Source: Treponema_C sp050320395 (GTDB taxonomy: Bacteria; Spirochaetota; Spirochaetia; Treponematales; Treponemataceae). Taken from it: a stretch of DNA of 64,000 bases. The stretch covers positions 620,001 to 684,000 of the forward strand of contig NZ_CP144459.1 in NCBI RefSeq assembly GCF_050320395.1. The letters are read 5' to 3'. Made by a program: the position numbers and the translations under genes. The notes beneath the pieces are model-generated. The model did not search any database and had not been told where the DNA came from. It saw only the letters and a program-made list of their open reading frames with translations. Below, one piece after another: positions 40,737 to 48,265 of this stretch; within the stretch, counting starts at the first letter, position 1; each line of letters starts with the position of its first letter.

Positions 40737-40766
40737 TTGTCAATTCCGCCTGCCCTGTGCTATACT
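40737..40766 (+). promoter_or_regulatory. Candidate promoter upstream of heptamer array 2
   Basis: TTGTCA at 40737-40742 and TATACT at 40761-40766 are 18 bases apart. It is weaker than the promoter at 40843-40870 and its product is unknown. Confidence 0.4.
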
Positions 40767-40842
40767 CGTTTTATGAAGACTGCACGGCGGGCGGAATTAC
40801 ACACGGTTCCGAATAAAGATTGTATGTTCCCGAAAAAAGCTC

Positions 40843-40870
40843 TTGACACAAAAAGAGCGCGCCGTATAAT
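40843..40870 (+). promoter_or_regulatory. Promoter abutting heptamer array 2
   Basis: TTGACA at 40843-40848 and a perfect TATAAT at 40865-40870 are 16 bases apart. The array starts at 40876, where transcription should begin. The layout and the AGCGCGCCG spacer end match the promoter of array 1. Confidence 0.75.
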
Positions 40871-40875
40871 GCCTT

Positions 40876-41085
40876 CGATACCCGATACCCGATACCCGAT
40901 ACCCGATACCCGATACCCGATACCCGATACCCGATACCCGATACCCGATACCCGATACCCGATACCCGATACCCGATACCCGATACCCGATACCCGATAC
41001 CCGATACCCGATACCCGATACCCGATACCCGATACCCGATACCCGATACCCGATACCCGATACCCGATACCCGATACCCGATACC
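40876..41085. repeat. Heptamer tandem array, exactly 30 copies of CGATACC
   Basis: The run is 210 bases of perfect CGATACC units. Any reading frame on the plus strand gives a cycling IPDTRYP peptide, and on the minus strand YRVSGIG; these long frames are by-products of the repeat. No spacers are present. Confidence 0.97.
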
Positions 41086-41086
41086 T

Positions 41087-41310
41087 GCATAAAAGCTCGC
41101 TGCATAGCCGTTCGCTTTTATGCTTCGAGTTTCGCCGGCGCAGCCGACGAAACTCGCGGAAGTATAGCTTTTATAATTCACATTCCCGAAAATGCTCATT
41201 TTTCCCGCAAAACGTGCTGCGGCAGGCACTGCCGTGTCCTGTACTCTTGTGTTCCGCCTTTCCGCAGAGCGCTTTTTATCCGCGTTTTCCCGCACCGCCG
41301 TGCGGAAAAA
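41087..41310 (+). promoter_or_regulatory. Hairpin-rich leader between array 2 and a lipoprotein gene
   Basis: GCATAAAAGC/GCTTTTATGC (41087-41123). CGAGTTTCG.CGGC/GCCG.CGAAACTCG with loop GCA (41126-41156). CGGCAG/CTGCCG with loop GCA (41220-41234). CCGCAC/GTGCGG with loop CGCC (about 41290-41305). It joins the array to AAGGAGG of the lipoprotein fragment at 41333. No gene is seen in it. Confidence 0.6.
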
Positions 41311-41332
41311 ATATATGTAAGGAGGAATTGCA

Positions 41333-41617
41333 GTGAAAAACCGTAATTCAAAAAAACTAAGGCTTTTCGTCCGGGCGGCAGTCCTTATGTGTGCCCTTTT
41401 TGTCGTCTTTACCGGCTGTCCGCAGCAGCTTGATCCTCCCGCACCGCGGGAAACGGTTTACACGGTGGAACACCGGCAGCAAAATGCCGACAACGATGAG
41501 TATACCCTGGCTGAGCGCGAAACCGTACATGCCAAAGAAGGTGAAACCACTCGGGCGCAGTCAAAAAATTATCCCGGTTTTACGGCACAAAGCCCCCAAA
41601 ATAACCGGGGGCGATAA
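41333..41617 (+). CDS. Truncated surface lipoprotein (InlB-like repeat)
   Basis: The GTG start has AAGGAGG 7 bases before it. The 94-residue product has a lipoprotein signal with lipobox VFTGC (Cys29), then a short linker, then a start of a YTVEHRQQNADNDEYTLAE-type repeat as seen in InlB/MucBP-like surface proteins of treponemes. It stops after FTAQSPQNNRGR, 16 bases before the 32-bp repeat at 41634. The rest of the expected protein is missing, so it is probably a remnant left when the repeat/Rpn unit arrived. Confidence 0.6.
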   Translation: MKNRNSKKLRLFVRAAVLMCALFVVFTGCPQQLDPPAPRETVYTVEHRQQNADNDEYTLAERETVHAKEGETTRAQSKNYPGFTAQSPQNNRGR

Positions 41618-41633
41618 ATCTTCTTTTACGCTA

Positions 41634-41665
41634 AAAACCTTTGCGCTCCTTGCGTCCTTCGCGGT
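41634..41665 (+). repeat. 32-bp direct repeat, left copy
   Basis: AAAACCTTTGCGCTCC followed by TTGCGTCCTTCGCGGT. An identical copy lies at 42642-42673, so the pair brackets Rpn copy 3. Confidence 0.9.
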
Positions 41666-41748
41666 TTAAAAAAATAAATCCGCACTTTTTTCCGCAAAAT
41701 GTCTGTTTTTTTGTCGACTTACACCACTAATATATATGGAGGTGAAGT

Positions 41749-42633
41749 ATGACAGAGAACAATTCCGATGACGTGTTCAAAATAACCTTGCGCAACGATT
41801 ACGCGTTTAAGAGGGTGTTCGGGACGGAAGAAAACAAGGCTGTCTTGCAGGATTTTCTGGACTGTGTGCTGGACATTCCGGCCCAAGACATTGCCGAATT
41901 GGTACTGTTGGACAAGGAGTTCCACAATCATTCCGTAAATGATAAAACAGGAATTTTGGATGTGAAACTAAGGCTTAAAAACGGTACCGTGATTGATATT
42001 GAAATCCAAAACCGGTGGAACGATGAGTTTGCGCAGCGCACCGTTTTTTATTGGGCGAAGATGTATACCGAAAACTTACGGAAAGGTGAAGTGTATACAA
42101 AACTGCCCAAGTGTATTACAATAAATATAGTCGGTGAGGGCTTTACGTTAAACGAACTGCTGCACAGTGAATATCGGGTACTGGAAAAACGTTTGCACAC
42201 GGAACTTTCCGATGAACTTGAAATTCACTTTTTGAATCTTACCAAGGCAAAGGAAAAGCAGCCTGCAAAAGCCGATTCGGATGAGAAAACGCGACGGCTG
42301 GTTAACTGGTTAAAGTTTATAGAAACGGACGATAGAGAGGTGCGCGCTATGTTGGCGGATAGTTATCCTGTCATGGAACAGGCAAATGAAACGGTGGACG
42401 TAATGCTGCAAGACCCGAAAGAACGGTGGCTCTATGAAAACCGCATGAAGTATGAACACGACAAGGCATCATGGGAACATTTCGGCTACACAAAGGGCGT
42501 GAAAACAGGTTTGCAGCAAGGTGTCCGGCAAAAAGCACTTGAAACCGCACGCATATTAAAGCAGCTTGGTGATCCGCTTCAAAAAATAGCACTGGCAACC
42601 GGTCTTTCCGAAGCGGAAATAGAAAATTTGTAA
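41749..42633 (+). CDS. Rpn/PD-(D/E)XK nuclease-family protein, copy 3 (different subgroup)
   Basis: The 294-residue protein is the PDDEXK-type Rpn form. It starts with RNDYAFKRVFGTEENKAVLQDFLD (in parts), and the active site reads TGILDVKLRLKNGTVIDIEIQ, giving Asp then E-x-Q. It is unlike copies 1 and 2 in the core but shares the tail RQKALETARILKQLGD to SEAEIENL with copy 1. The upstream box TAATATATATGGAGGT is also shared. Two identical 32-bp repeats flank the gene. A DNA nuclease or recombination role is inferred from the family. Confidence 0.85.
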   Translation: MTENNSDDVFKITLRNDYAFKRVFGTEENKAVLQDFLDCVLDIPAQDIAELVLLDKEFHNHSVNDKTGILDVKLRLKNGTVIDIEIQNRWNDEFAQRTVFYWAKMYTENLRKGEVYTKLPKCITINIVGEGFTLNELLHSEYRVLEKRLHTELSDELEIHFLNLTKAKEKQPAKADSDEKTRRLVNWLKFIETDDREVRAMLADSYPVMEQANETVDVMLQDPKERWLYENRMKYEHDKASWEHFGYTKGVKTGLQQGVRQKALETARILKQLGDPLQKIALATGLSEAEIENL

Positions 42634-42641
42634 GTACGGCT

Positions 42642-42673
42642 AAAACCTTTGCGCTCCTTGCGTCCTTCGCGGT
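42642..42673 (+). repeat. 32-bp direct repeat, right copy
   Basis: Identical to 41634-41665 and 8 bases after the Rpn copy 3 stop codon. Confidence 0.9.
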
Positions 42674-42730
42674 GCAAAAACTTGATTTAAAGAGCGGCCT
42701 TTGTTAGAGTGTGTATCGGAGGAAAGGGCT

Positions 42731-44113
42731 GTGGATGTTGAAAAAAAAGCCGAAAACGGCATAAGCGGTATCGGTACAAAACGCTTTTGGTTTTTAATGT
42801 GGACACTCGGACTTGCAGGGCAGCTGTGCTGGAACATCGAAAATCAGTGGTTCAACACCTTCGTGTATGCAAAAATCGCAAAAGATTCTTCTATCGTAGC
42901 ACTCATGGTTATTACAAGCGCTCTGGTAACAACCTTTTCAACCTTTATCTTCGGTACCGTATCTGACAGAATAGGAAAACGGCGCCGCTTTGTTTCGATA
43001 GGCTACATTATCTGGGGCTTTACGACCATCCTTTTCGGATTGACCGAATTTGCAGGACGCGGGCATGTCGGAACGGGTGCAAAGATTTCCGTGTGGGCGG
43101 CCGTACTCGTTATCCTCGCCGACGATTTTATGAGCTTTTTCGGTTCCATGGCAAACGATTCGGGCTATAACGCGTGGAGCAACGACATGACAACGGACAA
43201 AAATCGCGGACAGGTCGGGGCGGTGCTTGCAATTCAGCCCGTTATCGGAACGATAGTCGGCACGGTGCTCGGCGGTCTTTTAATCGGAGCCGAAAACAAT
43301 TACCAGCGTCTTTTTTGGGCGATGGGCTTGTTCGTCATCGGAACGGGCGTTCTCTCTCTTTTTTTATTAAAGGATTCCCCCGATTTAAAGCCGCATAAAG
43401 AAGGCTCTTTTATACAACAGTTTGCATCGGTTTTTAAGGCCGAAGGCTTTTTTTCGCACAAAGAACTCATGCTTGCCTGTATAACAAGCGCCGTCTTTTT
43501 TATTTCGTTTAACGTGTACTTTGTTCATATGGGAAACTGGATGATTTACCGCATGGGCTTTGACGCTTCGCGCATGGGAATCATTCAGGGTGTGAGTTTG
43601 CTTGCAGCATCCTTACTCGTTATTCCCGCAATCGGTATTATAAATAAAAGCCGCACACCGCGCCTTGCAGCCTGCGCAATTATTCTTAACAGTATCGGGC
43701 TGTGTATTTTATCTTTTTTTATACGGCCTTACTCGGTACATACGGGTGTTGTGTTCAGCCTGCAAAACAGTCCGCTTTTTTTGTCGGTTTTTTTAGCCGG
43801 TGCGGGTCAAATCCTTGTAACCCAATCGATGACGATGTGGGTAAAAGAGCTGTACCCCGAAACCTCGCGCGGTCAGTTTGAAGGAATGCGCATTCTCTTT
43901 TTTGTGCTGACGCCGATGATTGTCGGAACAATAATCGGAAACATCATCGTAAAAAAAGGGGCCGGTTCGGTTGTAAACGAATTCGGCATAACCGAAAACA
44001 TTCCTGTAGAGTCAATCTATATATGGGGCGCGGTTTTGGCCCTAAGCGCCCTTATTCCCCTGTATTTTGCGGCGAAGCTTTACAATAAGCGCAAAAATCG
44101 CAGCCTTTCATAA
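42731..44113 (+). CDS. MFS sugar transporter (GPH/SLC45-like)
   Basis: The 460-residue protein has 12 hydrophobic helices. The MFS loop motif is GTVSDRIGKRRRFVSIGYIIWG, near residue 80, and the helix 4-5 region YNAWSNDMTTDKNRGQVGAV resembles GPH-type glycoside/cation symporters. I start at the GTG at 42731 with GGAGGAAAGG before it. It is followed 24 bases later by a GH2 glycosidase, so it likely brings in the oligosaccharide or glycoside that the enzyme splits. Confidence 0.82.
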   Translation: MDVEKKAENGISGIGTKRFWFLMWTLGLAGQLCWNIENQWFNTFVYAKIAKDSSIVALMVITSALVTTFSTFIFGTVSDRIGKRRRFVSIGYIIWGFTTILFGLTEFAGRGHVGTGAKISVWAAVLVILADDFMSFFGSMANDSGYNAWSNDMTTDKNRGQVGAVLAIQPVIGTIVGTVLGGLLIGAENNYQRLFWAMGLFVIGTGVLSLFLLKDSPDLKPHKEGSFIQQFASVFKAEGFFSHKELMLACITSAVFFISFNVYFVHMGNWMIYRMGFDASRMGIIQGVSLLAASLLVIPAIGIINKSRTPRLAACAIILNSIGLCILSFFIRPYSVHTGVVFSLQNSPLFLSVFLAGAGQILVTQSMTMWVKELYPETSRGQFEGMRILFFVLTPMIVGTIIGNIIVKKGAGSVVNEFGITENIPVESIYIWGAVLALSALIPLYFAAKLYNKRKNRSLS

Positions 44114-44137
44114 GGCGTTCATAAGGATAGAAAAACT

Positions 44138-45985
44138 GTGCGAAAAAATAAACCCATAAAGCAGCTTTTAACGCCCTGGGGCGAAAACCTGAATCGCGAC
44201 TGTCCCTTAAACGAATATCCGCGCCCTCAGCTTGTACGGGCAAATTGGCAGTGCTTAAACGGCCTGTGGGACTATGCAATAACTGAAAGCTCCGTAATAA
44301 CGGAAACTGAAAAGATTCCCGAAACATGGGACGGAACAATCACCGTTCCCTTTTCGCCCGAAAGTCTTTTGTCGGGCGTCGGAAAACAGCTCCTTCCCGG
44401 ACAAACGCTGTGGTACCGAAGAGCGCTTTCCTTTGAAAAATGTAAGGCGGACGAAAGGCTTTTACTGCATTTCGGGGCGGTCGATCAGCATTGTACGGTA
44501 TATGTAAACGGGCACAAAGCGGGAACTCATTCGGGAGGCTATTGGCCCTTTTATTTCGATATTACCGATTATATATCTTCGGGTAAAACCGAAATTAAGC
44601 TTTGCGTTACCGACGATACGGATACGGCAGATGAAGCTTACGGAAAGCAAACCTTAAACCGCGGGGAGATTTGGTACACGGGGCAAAGCGGTATGTGGCA
44701 AACGGTATGGTGCGAAAAAGTTCCGGCCTCTTACATTGAGAATATAAAAATCACCCCCCGCTTTAAAGAGGCTGCGGTTGAGCTTGAGCTTTTTATTGGC
44801 GGAAGCGGTTCCGCCCCTCTTGACGCCAATCCCCCTCTTGGCTCCAATACTTCTTCGACCGGCAATGCTTCGGTTACAATCTTTGACGGGGACAAAGCGG
44901 TTGCAAAAGGCCTTTTTCAAAACAACTGCGCCCTTGTAAAAATGCCTGACGACTTTAAAAGCTGGAGCCCGGAAAGTCCTTTTTTATATGACCTTGAAAT
45001 CAATGCGGGAAAAGATACCGTGCGCTCCTATTTCGGCATGAGGGAATTCGGTATTCTCGATAGTAAAGCGGGGCCCGTTTTAAGCTTAAACGGAAAGCCG
45101 ATTTTTCATCACGGCCTTTTGGATCAGGGCTATTGGAGCGACGGCATGTACACCGCCCCCTCCGATGAGGCTGTGATATGGGAAATTAAGACGCTTAAAA
45201 ACATGGGCTTTAATATGCTCAGAAAACACATAAAAATAGAACCGCTTCGCTGGTATTATCATTGCGATAAAATCGGTATGCTTGTGTGGCAGGACTTTGT
45301 AAGCGGCGGCGGCCCTTATAAAGACTTTGTCGTAAAATACGCTCCCTGGCTCGGCTTTAATTTTAAAGACGGAAAAAGCCGTTATGCTCTTCACGGAAGA
45401 ACAAGCGAAGCGGGCCGTAAAAATTTTATGCGCGATGCGGAGCGTACAATCGATTTATTGTACGGCATAACCTCCCTTGCCGTATGGGTTCCCTTTAACG
45501 AGGGCTGGGGGCAGTTCGATGCCGCCGACACCGCTGTTCTTGTACGCAACAAGGACGCAACGCGCTTAATCGACCATGCAAGCGGTTATTTCGATCAGGG
45601 TGCGGGCGATTTTCACAGTTACCACATTTACTATAAATCGTTCCGTCCGAAGCGGGACAGATTTCGGCGCGTATTGGCCCTCACGGAATTCGGCGGCTTC
45701 AGTTTGCCGATTGCGGGACATATGAGTTCGGATATGTTATTCGGCTATAAAATGTTTGCCGATAAAAAAGCATTAAACGAGGGTATCAAAAGACTGTACG
45801 AACAAGATGTGTTTCCCGCAATCGCTAAGGGCTTGAGCGCTTCAATCTATACGCAGGTAAGCGATGCGGAAGACGAAATAAACGGCATATTCACCTATGA
45901 CCGAAGGGAAACAAAGCTTGAGCTTACACTCGGCAGGGAAATTGCGCATACCTTGGCTGAAATCTTTGAAAAAAATCTCCGGTAA
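44138..45985 (+). CDS. Glycoside hydrolase family 2 enzyme
   Basis: The 615-residue protein has the three GH2 parts: jelly-roll sugar-binding domain (ANWQCLNGLWDYAI and GAVDQHCTVYVNGHKAG), immunoglobulin-like middle and TIM-barrel C-terminal part. The acid/base Glu is in FNEGWGQFD and the nucleophile Glu is likely in LTEFGGFS. No signal peptide, so it acts in the cytosol. Beta-galactosidase or beta-glucuronidase are possible; the substrate is unknown. A Ser/Asn/Pro-rich insert near residue 225 (NPPLGSNTSSTGNAS) splits the middle domain. The start is GTG. Confidence 0.85.
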   Translation: MRKNKPIKQLLTPWGENLNRDCPLNEYPRPQLVRANWQCLNGLWDYAITESSVITETEKIPETWDGTITVPFSPESLLSGVGKQLLPGQTLWYRRALSFEKCKADERLLLHFGAVDQHCTVYVNGHKAGTHSGGYWPFYFDITDYISSGKTEIKLCVTDDTDTADEAYGKQTLNRGEIWYTGQSGMWQTVWCEKVPASYIENIKITPRFKEAAVELELFIGGSGSAPLDANPPLGSNTSSTGNASVTIFDGDKAVAKGLFQNNCALVKMPDDFKSWSPESPFLYDLEINAGKDTVRSYFGMREFGILDSKAGPVLSLNGKPIFHHGLLDQGYWSDGMYTAPSDEAVIWEIKTLKNMGFNMLRKHIKIEPLRWYYHCDKIGMLVWQDFVSGGGPYKDFVVKYAPWLGFNFKDGKSRYALHGRTSEAGRKNFMRDAERTIDLLYGITSLAVWVPFNEGWGQFDAADTAVLVRNKDATRLIDHASGYFDQGAGDFHSYHIYYKSFRPKRDRFRRVLALTEFGGFSLPIAGHMSSDMLFGYKMFADKKALNEGIKRLYEQDVFPAIAKGLSASIYTQVSDAEDEINGIFTYDRRETKLELTLGREIAHTLAEIFEKNLR

Positions 45986-46025
45986 AAAGAGACATAGGGG
46001 CAGCTGCTGTTTACATACCGCCGTC

Positions 46026-46054
46026 TTGCTTTTTTTAACGCTCTATTCTATAAT
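46026..46054 (+). promoter_or_regulatory. Promoter for the FMN-binding subunit gene
   Basis: TTGCTT at 46026-46031 and perfect TATAAT at 46049-46054 are 17 bases apart, followed by GGAGG and the ATG at 46070. Confidence 0.65.
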
Positions 46055-46069
46055 CGCCTTGGAGGCAGT

Positions 46070-46432
46070 ATGAACGAGCAAAAACTTTCACGAATAGCTG
46101 CAATTATCTACGGACTTGCGGCCGTAACATTGATTCTTGTATTTACGGTATGCGGTTCTTCGCCCACAGGTATTACCGTACAAACGAGTGCGCAAGGATA
46201 TAAGGGTGCCGTTACGGTTGAAGTAACGGTTGCAGGAGAAAAAATTACGGCTGCGCAGTTGGTTTCCAGCGAAGATTCCGATTTTACCAAGCCCGTTATA
46301 GAAGGTATTATCGCCCAAGTCGTTAAAAAAGGCGGTACCGCCGGAGTGGATGTTGTTGCGGGAGCAACCTATTCATCTAAAGCCGTTCTTGCAGCCTTGG
46401 ATGCCGCAGTCAAAGAAGTAAATGACGAATAA
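46070..46432 (+). CDS. FMN-binding domain lipoprotein
   Basis: The 120-residue protein has a signal ending in VFTVCG, probably a lipobox, then an FMN_bind domain. The covalent flavin motif is VAGATYSSKA, where the Thr in GAT would be flavinylated by an ApbE transferase. It would pass electrons outside the inner membrane to the flavoprotein encoded next. No apbE gene lies in the window. Confidence 0.85.
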   Translation: MNEQKLSRIAAIIYGLAAVTLILVFTVCGSSPTGITVQTSAQGYKGAVTVEVTVAGEKITAAQLVSSEDSDFTKPVIEGIIAQVVKKGGTAGVDVVAGATYSSKAVLAALDAAVKEVNDE

Positions 46433-46596
46433 AAGCGGCAGTAGAATAAAACCTATGTAAAAGCAGGGCGGCTGCATAAAGCCTGAAGTTTGAGCACTGC
46501 CCGAATGTAATACCGGATTTTCCGGTTCAATATTAACAGCGTATGTGTCTTAGCTGCAGTCTGAGTGCACGGATACAAACGCAACTCGGAGGAACT

Positions 46597-48036
46597 ATGT
46601 TCACACAAAAAAAATCGATACGCTTTAAGACGGTACTTAAAGTACTTGCGGCGTCTCTTGTCTGTATTTCGCTGTGCTTTATAAGTGCATGTAAAGAATC
46701 CGGATACGATGTCGTTATCGTAGGAACCGGCGGCGCCGGACTTTCCGCCGCTGTCGCCGCCCGTGAAGCGGGAGCTTCGGTATTGGTTGTGGAAAAAATG
46801 CCCTTTGCAGGCGGTAACACAAACTATGCGACCGGCGGTTTAAATGCATCGGAAACCTCGGTGCAAAAGGCTAAGGGTATTGCCGACACAAGCGAACAGT
46901 TTTACAACGATACGATGAAGGGCGGTAAAAACCTCAACCGCCCCGAATTGGTACGCACCTTAACCGGTGAATCGGGAAAAACCGTTGAATGGCTTATTTC
47001 TCACGGAATGGATTTATCCGACGTCGGAAGGCTTGCCGGAGCGACAAACAACCGTGCGCACCGCCCTGCAGGAGGAGCTAAAGTCGGTCCCCACTTTGTA
47101 CAGATTATGCTTGCCGCTGCCGAAAAGGCCGGTGCTAAGGTTCGGTATAACACAAAGGTTACCGGTCTTATCCAAAAGAACGGAAAGCCTGCCGGTGTTG
47201 TTGTAAGTGCGGACGGCAAAACGGAAAATATCAAAGCAAAAGCCGTTATTATTGCTTCAGGCGGCTTCGGTGCAAATCCCGTAATTATCACTTCATACAG
47301 AAGTGAACTTACGGGTTTCGGTACCACGAACCATCCCGGAGCTACCGGCGATGCCTTTGAATGGGTAAAACCCTTTAATGTCGGAATCGTTGATGCGGAT
47401 CAAATTCAAACTCACCCGACCGTTGTTCCCGTGAAAAACATTATGATTACCGAGGCTGTGCGCGGAAACGGTGCCGTTATGGTTAACCGCGACGGAAAAC
47501 GTTTTGAACAGGAATTGACTACCCGCGACGTAATGTCCAAGGCTATATTGGCCCAAACGGGAAAAACCGCTTTTCTCCTGTTTGATCAGGGAGTCCGTGA
47601 ATCTTTAAAAGCTATTGAAGGCTATGCAAAACAGGGCTTATTGACCGAGGGTGCGAGCCTTGCCGAATTGGCCGGTAAACTCAATATCCCCGCCGATGTT
47701 TTGGAAGCCGAAGTAAAGCGCTATAACGGATTTGCCTCTGCGAAAAAAGACGGCGATTTCGGCCGTGCCGATATGCCGCGCAAAATCGAAAAGGCGCCCT
47801 TCTATGCCGTAGAAGTAAATCCGGCCGTTCACCACACAATGGGCGGTTTGGCCATCAACAATAAAGCCGAAGTATTGACCGCCGACGGTACGGTTGTGCC
47901 CGGCTTGTTTGCCGCAGGCGAAGTAACCGGCGGCGTTCACGGTGCAAACCGCTTGGGCGGAAATGCAATGGCGGACATTGCCGTATACGGTAAAATTGCC
48001 GGTACCAATGCCGCCGCCTACGCAAAAGGTAAGTAA
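46597..48036 (+). CDS. Secreted fumarate-reductase-family flavoprotein (lipoprotein)
   Basis: The 479-residue protein starts with a lipoprotein signal (lipobox FISAC, Cys30) and then the FAD-binding GTGGAGLSAAVAAREAG. The reductase core has VRGNGAVMVNRDGKRFEQE, HHTMGGLAINNKAEV and GGVHGANRLGGNAMAD, as in fumarate and urocanate reductases with a mobile clamp domain. It lacks a heme domain. The preceding FMN lipoprotein is the likely electron donor. The electron acceptor could be fumarate, urocanate or another enoate; this cannot be told here. The start ATG has a GGAGGAACT before it. Confidence 0.88.
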   Translation: MFTQKKSIRFKTVLKVLAASLVCISLCFISACKESGYDVVIVGTGGAGLSAAVAAREAGASVLVVEKMPFAGGNTNYATGGLNASETSVQKAKGIADTSEQFYNDTMKGGKNLNRPELVRTLTGESGKTVEWLISHGMDLSDVGRLAGATNNRAHRPAGGAKVGPHFVQIMLAAAEKAGAKVRYNTKVTGLIQKNGKPAGVVVSADGKTENIKAKAVIIASGGFGANPVIITSYRSELTGFGTTNHPGATGDAFEWVKPFNVGIVDADQIQTHPTVVPVKNIMITEAVRGNGAVMVNRDGKRFEQELTTRDVMSKAILAQTGKTAFLLFDQGVRESLKAIEGYAKQGLLTEGASLAELAGKLNIPADVLEAEVKRYNGFASAKKDGDFGRADMPRKIEKAPFYAVEVNPAVHHTMGGLAINNKAEVLTADGTVVPGLFAAGEVTGGVHGANRLGGNAMADIAVYGKIAGTNAAAYAKGK

Positions 48037-48110
48037 AAATATGTAAAATATGCCGCTTGCTTTTTCGAAAGCGCTTCTCCGGAAGCGGCGGTGTTAAAAC
48101 TGTAAATAAG

Positions 48111-48150
48111 GCGGTTTCTAAAGTTTTTTGCTTTAGGAACCGCTTTTTTT
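48111..48150 (+). terminator. Rho-independent terminator after the flavoprotein gene
   Basis: GCGGTTTCTAAAG pairs with CTTTAGGAACCGC (one wobble) around a T-rich loop and is followed by seven T. It ends the two-gene reductase transcript. Confidence 0.88.
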
Positions 48151-48265
48151 ATAATTGTGAAATTTGTCAGGCTGTGGTATCATTGTTCCGGAGTTTTTGC
48201 AGAGGGGAAATATGAATGTTATTATTTAAAATATCCAAGAAACTTTAACTAAAAAAGGAATTTTT

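Noticed and set aside
40737..41336. Long plus-strand frame through the CGATACC array (IPDTRYP repeats), and minus-strand equivalents
   Set aside because: A 7-base repeat without a stop word is open in every frame. There is no ribosome-binding site and the flanks are not protein-like.
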